From a virus: DNA of 35,043 nt. Shown here piece by piece: positions 24,971 to 33,234 of this stretch. Location: positions 1 to 35,043 of IMG/VR virus record IMGVR_UViG_3300011116_000846; one strand, given 5' to 3'. A program made the position numbers and the translations under genes. Numbering within the stretch: the first letter of the stretch is position 1; the number at the start of each line of letters is the position of its first letter. The notes beneath the pieces are model-generated. The model saw nothing but the letters and a program-made list of their open reading frames with translations, had not been told where the DNA came from and ran no database searches.

Positions 24971-25791
24971 TTTGAAACCGCCCTTCCTTTCATTTTTTCC
25001 CAGTCCTTGTCAGACCTAACCTCTAAATTTGTTTTCCAACCACCTTCAATAGTGTTTAGTGGTACTCCCAAATCGTTTGCCATTTTAGTTATTGCATTTA
25101 CATCTTTTGGAAAACAAGTTCCACCATATCCTAATTTACCATCTGGACCAGGAACATGCAGATGCGAATCTCCTATCCTACCATCGGATGCAAACCCATA
25201 TAAAGCATCATTCCAATTAGCACCCAATGCTGAAGCTAATCTATAAAACTCATTCATTATAGAAACTTTTGTAGCAAAAAATGAATTGTTCATATACTTT
25301 ATAAGTTCTGCTGTAGTAGAATCGGTATGAATGTAATGTCTATTCATAAACCTAATAGAAAATAATTTTTCTAATTCTTTAGTTAGTTTTATATCACCAC
25401 CAAATATAACTCTGGCTTGAGTCAACATATCCAACTTAGCGGTTCTTTCAGTCAAAAACTCAGGACTAAAAACAATTTTTAAATTTGGATTTTGAGATTG
25501 TAATCTTTTAGTGGTTCCTGGTAAAACTGTAGATTTTAAGATATAAATTGGGTTTGATGTACAATTTTTAAAAACGGATTCTACATAAGATATATCTTGC
25601 TCACCACCCTCTTTCATCGGAGTTGGCACACACACAAAAACAAAATCAGAATCGTTTACCTCATCCAAAGTGTGGGTTGATTTTAATGGGTCTATATCAT
25701 ATATTCTAACATCCGATACAGGACTAAATGCAAAGGCTATAGATTCACCCACAAATCCATTGCCTATAATTCCAACTTTATAGCGAATCAT
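24967..25791 (-). CDS. UDP-glucose/GDP-mannose dehydrogenase, short form lacking C-terminal domain
   Basis: With the start taken at the ATG at 25789-25791 the protein has 274 residues; the frame is open further upstream, but the extra residues fall inside the previous gene and do not fit the family. GIIGNGFVGES at 8-16 is the NAD site and VFSPEFLTERTA at 107-118 is the substrate clamp. AELIKYMNNSF at 161-171 holds the active-site Lys and Asn, and GYGGTCFPKD at 221-230 holds the nucleophilic Cys226. The family oxidises UDP-hexoses to uronic acids in two NAD steps. The usual 120-150-residue C-terminal nucleotide-binding domain is absent, with no frame remnant. All catalytic residues remain, so it may work as a compact form or on another donor. 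Confidence 0.85.
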   Translation of the reverse strand: MIRYKVGIIGNGFVGESIAFAFSPVSDVRIYDIDPLKSTHTLDEVNDSDFVFVCVPTPMKEGGEQDISYVESVFKNCTSNPIYILKSTVLPGTTKRLQSQNPNLKIVFSPEFLTERTAKLDMLTQARVIFGGDIKLTKELEKLFSIRFMNRHYIHTDSTTAELIKYMNNSFFATKVSIMNEFYRLASALGANWNDALYGFASDGRIGDSHLHVPGPDGKLGYGGTCFPKDVNAITKMANDLGVPLNTIEGGWKTNLEVRSDKDWEKMKGRAVSK

Positions 25792-26401
25792 AATAATTAT
25801 TTTGTTTTTCTTGTCTTTCAATTGTTTTGGGATGATACAACGACCACTCTTCTTCCATAGGAAGGTAAGCGAATTGTTTATGCCCATCAAGTCTTTCATG
25901 TACTTTATTTATCCACTTTATTTCAGGAGTGTTTCTATAAATACGAGTTTGAAAATCAGGCCAATTCACCCACCCATTTTCATTTACATTCCACCCCCAC
26001 TTTTGAATGTGCTGAGGTGTTAAACCTTCTACCGTGTTTACTCTCGGAACAGCGTATAAATCAACTGAAGAATTGTTTTCTAAAACCAAAGGTAATTGAG
26101 ATATCAGATTTTCGTGTGGTAATTCATCCGCATCAATCTGAAAGATGTAATCACCACTACAAAGAGAATTTAGATAATTTTTATGGTCTGCAAAATGATT
26201 ATCAAAATCCCTACTATACCACTTATACCAGTCCAATAAGGAGTAGGCTTTGAGTATATCCAAAACTTTAGATGTTCCATTTTTAGAATCAAAAAGAACA
26301 ACAATTTCATCTTCTTCCCTCTTTTTTTCTAAAAGGAATCCAAGCAATCTTTGGATTTCTATTTCTTCATTTTTGACTGTTAATCCGTAACTTAGTTTCA
26401 T
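25778..26401 (-). CDS. Family 2-type glycosyltransferase
   Basis: This protein has 207 residues. MKLSYGLTVKNEEIEIQRLL is the classical GT2 start, and DEIVVLFDSKNGTSKVLDI is the second strand. GDYIFQIDADELPHENL at about residues 83-99 carries DxD. WVNWPDFQTRIYRN and WINKVHERLDG match GT2 enzymes of the WaaE/SunS kind ('w..f..Rl.r.......v.E'). It overlaps the UDP-sugar dehydrogenase downstream by 14 bases and the upstream gene by 35 bases. Its base composition is phage-like rather than island-like. Confidence 0.83.
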   Translation of the reverse strand: MKLSYGLTVKNEEIEIQRLLGFLLEKKREEDEIVVLFDSKNGTSKVLDILKAYSLLDWYKWYSRDFDNHFADHKNYLNSLCSGDYIFQIDADELPHENLISQLPLVLENNSSVDLYAVPRVNTVEGLTPQHIQKWGWNVNENGWVNWPDFQTRIYRNTPEIKWINKVHERLDGHKQFAYLPMEEEWSLYHPKTIERQEKQNNYYDSL

Positions 26402-26885
26402 TTATTTCTTGTTCGTTTGTTTTTTGTTGTGCTTCTCTTACATTCTTTGGTTCTACCATATCAACAGGTTTGTATTTGTAATTGTAAACTACTGCTGATT
26501 TGATGTTTTTCCATATAAAGGTTCTATATCCTTCTTGCAACAATTTGTTTCTAATTTTTGCGGTATATATCCCCTTTGATGCTTCATTGAACTCTAACTT
26601 TGCTAATTGTAATTTTTTAACCCTTGCTGATTCGGATATTATTTCAGGAAATTCTTTTGATAATCTTTCAAATATTTGAGGTCTTAAATAATTCAAGTCT
26701 AAGCAATGAAAGTAGTTTTTGTATCTTGGTTCTAAAACAAGCACCCAATAATAATTTAATTCACCATTTACCTTTTCATACTGAAGCTTTGCTACCATTC
26801 CCCTTTCCAAATACATTTTGTTTAGAGGTTGCGCATCACTCAATCTGAGTAAGTGTTGATTTATGAATTTCTTATCCGTTGACAT
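26367..26885 (-). CDS. Phage protein of unknown function
   Basis: This 172-residue protein is unrecognised. It starts MSTDKKFINQHLLRLSDAQP. A central part (GMVAKLQYEKVNGELNYYWVLVLEP and NYFHCLDLNYLRPQIFERL) looks like a small beta barrel followed by a helix. YRTFIWKNIKSAVVYNYKYKP is a conserved-looking block that reminds me of hypothetical proteins near structural or replication genes in T4-like phages, but I cannot name a family. The tail is polar. It overlaps genes at both ends (14 and 35 bases). No membrane segment, signal peptide or catalytic motif is seen. Confidence 0.7.
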   Translation of the reverse strand: MSTDKKFINQHLLRLSDAQPLNKMYLERGMVAKLQYEKVNGELNYYWVLVLEPRYKNYFHCLDLNYLRPQIFERLSKEFPEIISESARVKKLQLAKLEFNEASKGIYTAKIRNKLLQEGYRTFIWKNIKSAVVYNYKYKPVDMVEPKNVREAQQKTNEQEINETKLRINSQK

Positions 26886-28242
26886 CTACTTTTTTCAATT
26901 CAGGTAGTTTTATTTTTGGTGGTTCGTTTGTTTCACCAACCTTTTTAAGCTTTGGTAATTCAATCTTTTTAAGTGTTGGTAGTTTTAAACCAACCATTTG
27001 AGGAGCGGAGTCTGCCCCATACTTTTCCAAGTATTCAGATAACTTTTGGGTCATTTTATCAAAGGTAAAGTTATCTTTTGCATACTTACGATTCTTTCTG
27101 GATAGTTCTAAATACTTATTGTAATTTTCATACATATCTTTCATATACCCAGCTGCTTCGCTTATATTGATTTTAAACCACTTAGAACCTTTAATCAACC
27201 AATCATTTACTGCTGATTTATGTATTTCTTCTAATTCCCCACTAACTAACACATTAAAACCATTATCCAAAAAGTCCATATGACCACTCCACTTAGGAGC
27301 AATGATTGGTTTACCACTTATCATTGCTTCTAATAGTGGTCTGCCGAATCCTTCACCCTTTGTGAATGATAGATGGGCTTTAACCTTTGTATGGTTGTAT
27401 AGGGAGTTCATTTCAATATCTGATAAATCACCACTCAATAAATAAATATTAGGTAGTTTTGATTCCCCACTTTCTTTTCGGACCTGCTCTTTCAACGATT
27501 CAATTCTTTTCCGTATCTCGTGAGTATCCACATAAGAAGGCGCCATTAAACTTGTTTTTAGAACAAGAGCAGGTGGGGTTTTTTTACCTTTGAATGTTTG
27601 TAAAAAGGTGTATATCATCGCACATACATTCTTACGGTCTTGCCCACATTCGCCAGGCAACCAATGTCCTACGAATAGAAAGCAAAACTCTTCTGAAACA
27701 TCACTCAATACATCTTTTATAGATTGTTCAACAGGCAGCTTATTATCGTATATCTGCTCATCAAACCCTTCAAACAAAACTTCAACAGGCTTCGTTAATC
27801 CTAACTCACCAACCTTTTGCTGAGTTTTTTCATCCTGCATATCATACTTTACCTCCAACCCAGATTTGGCGTGGTTGGATGATACCAAAGTTAGATTCAT
27901 TCTATTACACCCCTCAATAAATTGAGGTGAAGCTTGATTTGTTTCAATCCCCGCAGTTATACCAATATTATAGTTACCCATCGGTTGGAACTCATTTGGT
28001 ATTGTAATTTGTATCCAAACATCAGGCTTTTGATTAATCTGCCCTAAAACCAATCTACTCACCAAATCATCATCTATTGGTGATATCAAAGCGTTTTGAG
28101 GTGTAGCACCCCATCTCTGAGGTAAAATCTTAACATCCCAATCCGGCCTTGCTTTTATCAAACTACGGACAAAGTCACGACTACGCGCACCGTATCCACT
28201 ACGGGTTGCTATTGGGCAACTAACTATACATAACTTCTTCAT
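26872..28242 (-). CDS. GT4-type glycosyltransferase with basic LPxLKK tail
   Basis: This 456-residue GT-B protein has an N-terminal domain with SCPIATRSGYGARSRDFV (acceptor side, residues 8-25). The C-terminal domain has LFVGHWLPGECGQDRKN at about 189-205, LSFTKGEGFGRPLLEAM (291-307, with the EX7E motif E297 to E305) and KPIIAPKWSGHMDFL. These are the usual GT4 donor-binding elements. Residues 418-456 are a low-complexity basic tail with three copies of LPxLKK. The neighbouring glycosyltransferase has a matching motif at its N-terminus. The gene lies between the replication block and the glycan island, with phage-like composition. Target unknown: protein, glycan or modified DNA base are all possible. 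Confidence 0.85.
   Translation of the reverse strand: MKKLCIVSCPIATRSGYGARSRDFVRSLIKARPDWDVKILPQRWGATPQNALISPIDDDLVSRLVLGQINQKPDVWIQITIPNEFQPMGNYNIGITAGIETNQASPQFIEGCNRMNLTLVSSNHAKSGLEVKYDMQDEKTQQKVGELGLTKPVEVLFEGFDEQIYDNKLPVEQSIKDVLSDVSEEFCFLFVGHWLPGECGQDRKNVCAMIYTFLQTFKGKKTPPALVLKTSLMAPSYVDTHEIRKRIESLKEQVRKESGESKLPNIYLLSGDLSDIEMNSLYNHTKVKAHLSFTKGEGFGRPLLEAMISGKPIIAPKWSGHMDFLDNGFNVLVSGELEEIHKSAVNDWLIKGSKWFKINISEAAGYMKDMYENYNKYLELSRKNRKYAKDNFTFDKMTQKLSEYLEKYGADSAPQMVGLKLPTLKKIELPKLKKVGETNEPPKIKLPELKKVDVNG
26875..26991 (-). repeat. Repeated LPxLKK motif in the glycosyltransferase tail
   Basis: The last 39 codons of the glycosyltransferase encode three short copies: LKLPTLKKI, ELPKLKKV and KIKLPELKKV. 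The first codons of the upstream glycosyltransferase (29601-29660) encode MELKLPKLRKI. At DNA level both places contain taagctttggtaatt on the plus strand (around 26945-26960 and 29635-29651), so the shared motif is a sequence duplication, not only a similar composition. Confidence 0.7.
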
Positions 28243-29660
28243 ACTTTTACTATTTCAAACTTTTTACGAGGTTTCCAATTTTCAAATACCGTCTCCATTG
28301 ATTCAATAAAGGTTTCACCCATTTTTTCAGCTGTCATATTACCAACACCATTTACAAATGCGTGCGCTAACATCCCTGCTTTTGCTCTTTCATCTGCTGG
28401 GGTATCATACCATTCCTTAATTGCGTTTCCAAACTCTCTGAAATCACATCTATCATCAAATATATAAGGTGTCAATGGTGAACCTTGTAATGAACGATTT
28501 GATGGCCATACCGGCTTTACCCATTCACCCCAAGTCAATCTACTCAAATAATCGGAACGAACATCATGCAATGAACCCAATTCCAAATAATCATCTTCGG
28601 TTAAGAACTTACCATCCATTTTAAACCCGCATTGGTCTTGCAATCCACCAGTAACATTTACCACAATTGGTAAGCCAGCTCTCATCCCCTCACAAGTACT
28701 CAACCCAAAACCTTCATTGGATGTAAGGTTTACAATTATATCACCTGAGTTGTAGTACAGATTTAATTCTTCAGTTGATATGCCAGGATTTGTAAATACA
28801 TATTTACCGCCACTGGAACAATTCTTAATAACTTCAGGTATATCAGTTCCATTTTCATCTACAGGTTGTGTATGTAAAAACAAACAAACCTTATCACGCT
28901 TCTCCTTTGGTAATTGTTGAACAAAACTATCAAACGCAATAATCAAATCACCTGGTTGTTTTCTACGAATATTTCTATTGTTCCACAACACCACAAATTC
29001 CATATCATCAATTCCATACTTTTTCTTAAACTCCACCAATTTTTCATTATCTTTTGGTAGTGGTTTAAAATGTTCGGATACACCATGTGGTACATACTTA
29101 AATGTCCAATCAGGTAAATCCATACCATACTTTTTCAAACACCTTTTGTTGATACCATATGTTTGTTTTGATATCGCCATCAGCAAATCACAACTTGCGT
29201 AATAAGGTGAATTCCACAATGGGTCGGGTAAATCATCCCAAATATTATAATAAAATATTGGAATCATCTGCCTGATTTCATGCTCCATCTGATACAACCA
29301 TATCCAATATCTTGGGTCGGTAAAGTGTAGAATAGCATCAGGCCTTTCCACATTTATCAATTGACGAACAATATCAGGATTTCCATATCCATTGGTGCAG
29401 TATATTTTTAGATATGCATCCTCAACACCAGTTTCTTTTGCAGCATCCTGCGATACATCCAAAACCTTTCCGTTTTCTGGGTGATTTAATGCAGCACCTA
29501 ATTGAACCCAATCGTATTTGTGTAGGGTTTTTAGAACAAACTCTTTTGATTGAGTTGCTATTCCACTAAATAATCTTAAATCATCTGAAAGAAGGAGTAT
29601 CTTCTTTTTCTTTGGTTTGTTAGGGTCTATTTTCCTAAGCTTTGGTAATTTTAATTCCAT
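28239..29660 (-). CDS. GT4-type glycosyltransferase with basic N-terminal extension
   Basis: This protein has 473 residues. After a lysine- and proline-rich start (MELKLPKLRKIDPNKPKKKK), the GT-B fold begins at ILLLSDDLRLFSGIATQSKEFV (21-42). FKYVPHGVSEHFKPLP at 187-202, VLWNNRNIRRKQPGDLIIAF at 224-243 and IIVNLTSNEGFGLSTCEGMRAG at 308-329 (E316 and E324 of the EX7E motif) are GT4 hallmarks. It is translated with the second GT4 through a 4-base ATGA overlap and shares the LPKLKK-type motif with its tail. The 37-base gap upstream has TATAAT on the minus strand but no matching -35, and no clear Shine-Dalgarno. Confidence 0.86.
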   Translation of the reverse strand: MELKLPKLRKIDPNKPKKKKILLLSDDLRLFSGIATQSKEFVLKTLHKYDWVQLGAALNHPENGKVLDVSQDAAKETGVEDAYLKIYCTNGYGNPDIVRQLINVERPDAILHFTDPRYWIWLYQMEHEIRQMIPIFYYNIWDDLPDPLWNSPYYASCDLLMAISKQTYGINKRCLKKYGMDLPDWTFKYVPHGVSEHFKPLPKDNEKLVEFKKKYGIDDMEFVVLWNNRNIRRKQPGDLIIAFDSFVQQLPKEKRDKVCLFLHTQPVDENGTDIPEVIKNCSSGGKYVFTNPGISTEELNLYYNSGDIIVNLTSNEGFGLSTCEGMRAGLPIVVNVTGGLQDQCGFKMDGKFLTEDDYLELGSLHDVRSDYLSRLTWGEWVKPVWPSNRSLQGSPLTPYIFDDRCDFREFGNAIKEWYDTPADERAKAGMLAHAFVNGVGNMTAEKMGETFIESMETVFENWKPRKKFEIVKV

Positions 29661-29697
29661 AAATTTTCGTAACTAACTTTATTATAAATATTGTTTT

Positions 29698-30096
29698 CTA
29701 CCCAATAAAAGTTACTTTTGAACCAGTTATTTTCAACATTTTTTTGAAATGGGATAATTCCCCATGTGATATTTCTCCAAAATATAGAATCTTATCTGCG
29801 TTCCTAGCAATCAACTCATATTGATGCAGTTTTTGTGTTGCGTGATAAGGTTTTTCATAATACGATTCGGTCATTCCGCTGTATAGGTTCATTGGAGTGG
29901 ATGCTAAGTTGTATTCAATATACTTAACACCCATTTCCAATGCCCATTTCTTAACCCACTTTTCAACACCATTCTGATTACCTCTTGAAATCAGTATTAG
30001 GTTATCACCATATAAATTCTTTAACTTAAAAACCAAATCTTTGATTTCCATTCGGTTTTCATATCGTTCACTACCAATTAATGCTACCCTGATCAT
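29698..30096 (-). CDS. SLOG/DUF2493-like nucleotide-binding protein
   Basis: Taking the ATG at 30094-30096 gives 132 residues starting MIRVALIGSERYENR; an earlier ATG would add 12 residues inside the previous gene. VALIGSERYENR followed later by ILISRGNQNGVEKWVKKWALEMGVKYIEYN is the pattern of Rossmann-like YspA/DUF2493 and DprA-related proteins (first strand 'v.vvGsR', then 'iisGga.GaD..a...A...g'). A C-terminal strand ILYFG and KMLKITGSKVTFIG close the fold. Such proteins bind nucleotides or nucleotide-derived ligands; some bind ADP-ribose-like signals. Role in this phage is unknown. Confidence 0.65.
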   Translation of the reverse strand: MIRVALIGSERYENRMEIKDLVFKLKNLYGDNLILISRGNQNGVEKWVKKWALEMGVKYIEYNLASTPMNLYSGMTESYYEKPYHATQKLHQYELIARNADKILYFGEISHGELSHFKKMLKITGSKVTFIG

Positions 30097-31114
30097 AATC
30101 TTGCTCCTGTAAAATCTCTGTGTTACTTTCATCTTTTCTACGATAAATACTCAATAAAAAATCGGTTTTAATTCTATCAGTTTTTGGGCATAAATCGTAT
30201 CTACTTTTAAAAGGACAAAACTTACATTGCTTATTATTAAATCCAGCAGTTGCTGGGAAATTGTTATCAACCCTATGAGAACCATCTTTGTTGAATCCCT
30301 CTTTTACAAAGTCCTCAAACATTTTGAGAGTTTTCTTTATAGTTCTACCTCCATTTGTTGGTGAAAACTTTTGTAATCGGGTTACATTATACATCATCGC
30401 CTCATTCAACTTTCTTTTCAAGATTAAATATTTTACATCAATCTTTTTGTATTCAATCCCAAATTGTTGTGAGAAAAAGTGTTTGTATAAAATAAGCTGT
30501 GCAGTTTTTGTTTCATCTGCTTTCTGATAACTATTCCAACCATTGGTGGATGTTTTGATATCAACAATCAAAATGTTACCCGTCTCAATTTCTTCAAAAA
30601 CCAAATCTAAGTAACTAATCATTTTTATGTTTTCCATACCCTTCACTATGGGTTGGTACAACTTTGTTTCAATACCAAATAACTTCCACTTTCTGGTTGA
30701 AAATAACTCTGCCCTACTTTTCTTTAGCTCATTCAGTATTTCTATCCCATCCAAATAAAACTCATTCATTTGAGATTTTGTAATCCACTCTTTTAAATCA
30801 GGTCTATTTTCTAAAAGAGATTTATACTCCCGAGCCATTGTATCTCTTAACAAAGCCCCCAAATCCATTTCATCGGATTCTAATGGAGATTTTGTAAAAA
30901 GTGTTTTTAACCACTCCTGAATAGTTTCATGCATACTTGTCCCAAACAGCAGGTGAATAGAAGGCTCATCCTCTTTATGTCCATCCATATAGGTTAATTT
31001 CCATTTTTTAGGACAATTAACCCACATTGTGAACTGAGAGTAAGAAACCTTCACATCGCCTGGAGACTCCGTTGGGGTTGTAAAATCAAGTATACTATTA
31101 AAACTATTTTTCAT
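30071..31114 (-). CDS. Cas4/RecB-like PD-(D/E)XK nuclease with probable Fe-S cluster
   Basis: The first ATG (31112-31114) gives 347 residues; the longer frame begins at TTG. SYSQFTMWVNCPKKWKLTYM (24-43) is the RecB-like start with Cys34. GTSMHETI (58-65) holds the motif I histidine, SYLDLVFE the metal-binding Asp170, VDIKTS (184-189) the DxK pair, and QLILY (206-210) the QxxxY motif. CKFCPFKSRYDLC (297-309) adds three cysteines, giving the four-cysteine 4Fe-4S layout seen in Cas4 and AddB. The enzyme is probably an exonuclease in phage recombination or DNA processing. It overlaps the small gene upstream by 11 bases and the SLOG gene downstream by 26 bases. Confidence 0.85.
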   Translation of the reverse strand: MKNSFNSILDFTTPTESPGDVKVSYSQFTMWVNCPKKWKLTYMDGHKEDEPSIHLLFGTSMHETIQEWLKTLFTKSPLESDEMDLGALLRDTMAREYKSLLENRPDLKEWITKSQMNEFYLDGIEILNELKKSRAELFSTRKWKLFGIETKLYQPIVKGMENIKMISYLDLVFEEIETGNILIVDIKTSTNGWNSYQKADETKTAQLILYKHFFSQQFGIEYKKIDVKYLILKRKLNEAMMYNVTRLQKFSPTNGGRTIKKTLKMFEDFVKEGFNKDGSHRVDNNFPATAGFNNKQCKFCPFKSRYDLCPKTDRIKTDFLLSIYRRKDESNTEILQEQDYDQGSINW

Positions 31115-31358
31115 AATCAATCAAAAAAGCTGGGAATGGTTCTTGTCCATGCAAACCTAAAATATTGTATTCATAAAACTCATAGGCCTCTTCATAACTC
31201 ATACCATCCCTCTCCATAAGTTTTGATAGAATGGCTTTAATTGAATAGAGTATTTTTGTATCACTACCTGCCTGCTCAACCCTACCTAAAATACAATCAT
31301 CAAATCCATCCAATACAATCATACCATCATAAACATCATCTAATATGTTATTTTCCAT
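31104..31358 (-). CDS. Conserved small phage protein
   Basis: This protein has 84 residues. The block MERDGMSYEEAYEFYEYNILGLHGQEPFPAFL is a known conserved pattern of small phage and bacterial proteins ('dGms.eeA.e..eyNi.gay.Ge.tP.f'), recalled rather than searched. The N-terminus (YDGMIVLDGFDDCILGRVEQAG) resembles the 'fdd.i.Gi' that often precedes it. Function is unknown. It overlaps the DUF3310 gene upstream by 11 bases and the nuclease gene downstream by 11 bases. Confidence 0.72.
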   Translation of the reverse strand: MENNILDDVYDGMIVLDGFDDCILGRVEQAGSDTKILYSIKAILSKLMERDGMSYEEAYEFYEYNILGLHGQEPFPAFLIDYEK

Positions 31359-31578
31359 TTTGTAAGTTTTGAATTTTTCTATCTAAATACCACTTTGCTT
31401 TTAATAAATCTTCCAATTCTTTATCTTGATGCTTTTTTCCGGCACGGGATATGTATTTGACTGTATTACCCAAATGAAAATCTAAATCCCATGCTTCTAT
31501 AACCTTAATTGCCTCATAAGGATTATCTACCCCACCATAATGATTGGGGTGGTTTACCATTTCTTTACTTTGCTGCAT
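31348..31578 (-). CDS. DUF3310 family protein
   Basis: Starting at the ATG at 31576-31578 gives 76 residues (MQQSKEMVNHPNHY). VNHPNHYGGVDNPYEAIKVIEAW, LGNTVKYISRAGKKH and LEDLLKAKWYLDRKI match DUF3310, the small protein widespread in tailed phages and sometimes annotated as a nucleotide kinase-like protein. Its biochemical role is not established. An ATG further upstream at 31617 lies within gp62 and adds residues that do not fit the family. Confidence 0.88.
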   Translation of the reverse strand: MQQSKEMVNHPNHYGGVDNPYEAIKVIEAWDLDFHLGNTVKYISRAGKKHQDKELEDLLKAKWYLDRKIQNLQNGK

Positions 31579-32044
31579 CTTTATACATTTTATCAATTTG
31601 AGAATCTTTAACTCCATACTTTTTTATAATACTTCTAACCTCATCCTCTGATAATATCTCTAAATAATCATCAGCTTCTCTGCTTGAGACCTCAAAGTAC
31701 TTACAAATATACGAAATAATTTCTTCAGAAACAACATTTCCGCCAGATTTTTTTATGTATTTATCAAAAGTTTTTTTCTTTGGTAAAAAATCATAATATA
31801 CCTTATATACCTCCCTAGCACCCATTTGACCATTGGTGAATCTTTGAACTTCATTTACTAAATCAATGAATTCAAAATTCATACTCAAATAACGATTGAT
31901 AAGATAAACCGAAAACGATTTTTTATCAACATCCGAAAGGGATTCCCATTTCGTTTTGTTTTCTTTCAAACCACTCAAATGGTCAAAAAGAGTTTTAGCT
32001 TTTATCGTTCCTTCAGAACTATCACTTTTTTTCTTCGGGGGCAT
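31565..32044 (-). CDS. 62: Clamp loader small subunit, gp62-like
   Basis: The ATG at 32042-32044 (MPPKKKSDSS) gives 159 residues and has AAAAGG 8-13 bases upstream. A more upstream ATG at 32092 has no ribosome-binding site and would overlap more of the zinc-ribbon gene. SVYLINRYLSMNFEFIDLVNEVQRF, YKVYYDFLPKKKTFDKYIKKSG, ISYICKYFEVSSREADDYLEIL and IIKKYGV match gp62 of T4-like phages of marine bacteria. With gp44 it loads the gp45 clamp on DNA. T4 gp62 is a little longer (187 residues). The gene order clamp, loader large subunit, loader small subunit on one strand supports the call. Confidence 0.83.
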   Translation of the reverse strand: MPPKKKSDSSEGTIKAKTLFDHLSGLKENKTKWESLSDVDKKSFSVYLINRYLSMNFEFIDLVNEVQRFTNGQMGAREVYKVYYDFLPKKKTFDKYIKKSGGNVVSEEIISYICKYFEVSSREADDYLEILSEDEVRSIIKKYGVKDSQIDKMYKDAAK

Positions 32045-32303
32045 CGAATAAACCTTTTGGTACAAATTTTGGATGAACAGTTCCACACTCATTACAAACT
32101 ACCACTGGGATAGGAATCATTGATGCTTTCCCATTTGGAGATTGAATTGCAGGTAGTTCTTTGAACATCATTTTTTCTTCAAAAAAGATACTATCACAAT
32201 TTGGACAAGTAACTGTTTGAAGCTTCATCGGGTCTACATTGAACTGAATCGGTTGTTCAGGTTGTTGGGGTGCTCCCCCTTTAAAATCTACTAATTTTGC
32301 CAT
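32022..32303 (-). CDS. Zinc-ribbon protein between clamp loader genes
   Basis: This protein has 93 residues. CPNC at 33-36 and CNEC at 70-73 form a zinc ribbon, after a proline- and glutamine-rich N-terminus (GGAPQQPEQPIQF). The segment between (FFEEKMMFKELPAI and ASMIPIPVVV) is long for a simple ribbon, so it may include a dimerisation strand. AAAGGA lies 6-11 bases upstream of the ATG. It sits between gp44 and gp62, so a replication- or transcription-linked role is reasonable, but it is not one of the T4 proteins I know. Confidence 0.8.
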   Translation of the reverse strand: MAKLVDFKGGAPQQPEQPIQFNVDPMKLQTVTCPNCDSIFFEEKMMFKELPAIQSPNGKASMIPIPVVVCNECGTVHPKFVPKGLFDAPEEKK

Positions 32304-32316
32304 TTTTATCCTTTAT

Positions 32317-33234
32317 TTACATTAAAATATTTACAAACATTGCCATTACATTTATTTCTTTATCCACCACCAACGAATCCTTATATTGCGCTTCGGCTAT
32401 ATTAACAATTGTAGTTCCAACCTTATTTCCCGCATACTCATCCACCCTTTCATATAGGGTTGAATACAACTTTGTATAATCTCTTACTTTTGAATCTGCC
32501 AATATTTGACGAATCTGAGTAAACTTACTTTTGGTATCTACTCCACTTTTTAAGATATCCACAATTTTTTCGGAATAGGTTGATTCAATGCTAGATTGTT
32601 TATCAATAACCAACCTACCATTAATAACCTGCCGTTGTGCAGCGTTTATTACCCTGCGAATATCGGGGTATCCACTATTAACAATAACCGCAAGGTCTTG
32701 CATTTCAAATTGAATACCCTCATTAATTAAGATATCATTCAACCTTTTAGCCACATCTTTTTTAGTTGGTGGTATAATTTCAAATGTTTGACATCTACTT
32801 TGAATTGGGTCAATAACCTTTTCAGGATAATTACAAGTCAATATAAACCTCGTACTTTTACTAAATGTTTCCATTAGATTACGAAGAGCTGCTTGTGCAT
32901 CTCTTGTTAGGTAATCTGATTCATCCAATATTACTACTTTCCAAGTCCGAAATCCAACCGATGCTGCAAATCCTCTGATTTTCTCTCTTAAAGTATCAAT
33001 ACCCCTTTCATCGGATGCGTTGATATAAAGATAATCACAATCAATAGCATTTACTATAATTTTTGCTAATGTGGTTTTACCAGTCCCTGCCTCACCATGT
33101 AGTAACAAGTGTGGGACATCGTTGTTTTCTATATAAATATTAACTTTTTGTATGATATGTTCATTACCAACATACCCTTCAAGTCCAGACGGCCTATACC
33201 GTTCTACCCATAAGCTATTTTCACTGTTACTCAT
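32317..33234 (-). CDS. 44: Clamp loader large subunit, gp44-like AAA+ ATPase
   Basis: This protein has 305 residues; T4 gp44 is 319. LWVERYRPSGLEGYVGN at 8-24 is the clamp-loader start. Walker A is GEAGTGKT (47-54), Walker B is VVILDESD (100-107), and sensor 1 lies near LTCNYPEK. The SRC arginine finger is at 146-148 (QSRCQTFEI). GYPDIRRVINAAQ matches sensor 2. The C-terminal part is the collar domain. It loads the gp45 clamp with gp62. The start has GGAAG directly before the ATG and overlaps the DruA-like stop by 4 bases. Confidence 0.95.
   Translation of the reverse strand: MSNSENSLWVERYRPSGLEGYVGNEHIIQKVNIYIENNDVPHLLLHGEAGTGKTTLAKIIVNAIDCDYLYINASDERGIDTLREKIRGFAASVGFRTWKVVILDESDYLTRDAQAALRNLMETFSKSTRFILTCNYPEKVIDPIQSRCQTFEIIPPTKKDVAKRLNDILINEGIQFEMQDLAVIVNSGYPDIRRVINAAQRQVINGRLVIDKQSSIESTYSEKIVDILKSGVDTKSKFTQIRQILADSKVRDYTKLYSTLYERVDEYAGNKVGTTIVNIAEAQYKDSLVVDKEINVMAMFVNILM

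Noticed and set aside
29661-29697. TATAAT on the minus strand in the gap before the first GT4 gene
   Set aside because: No -35 element at a fitting distance and the gap is A/T-rich; mentioned in the gene entry only.
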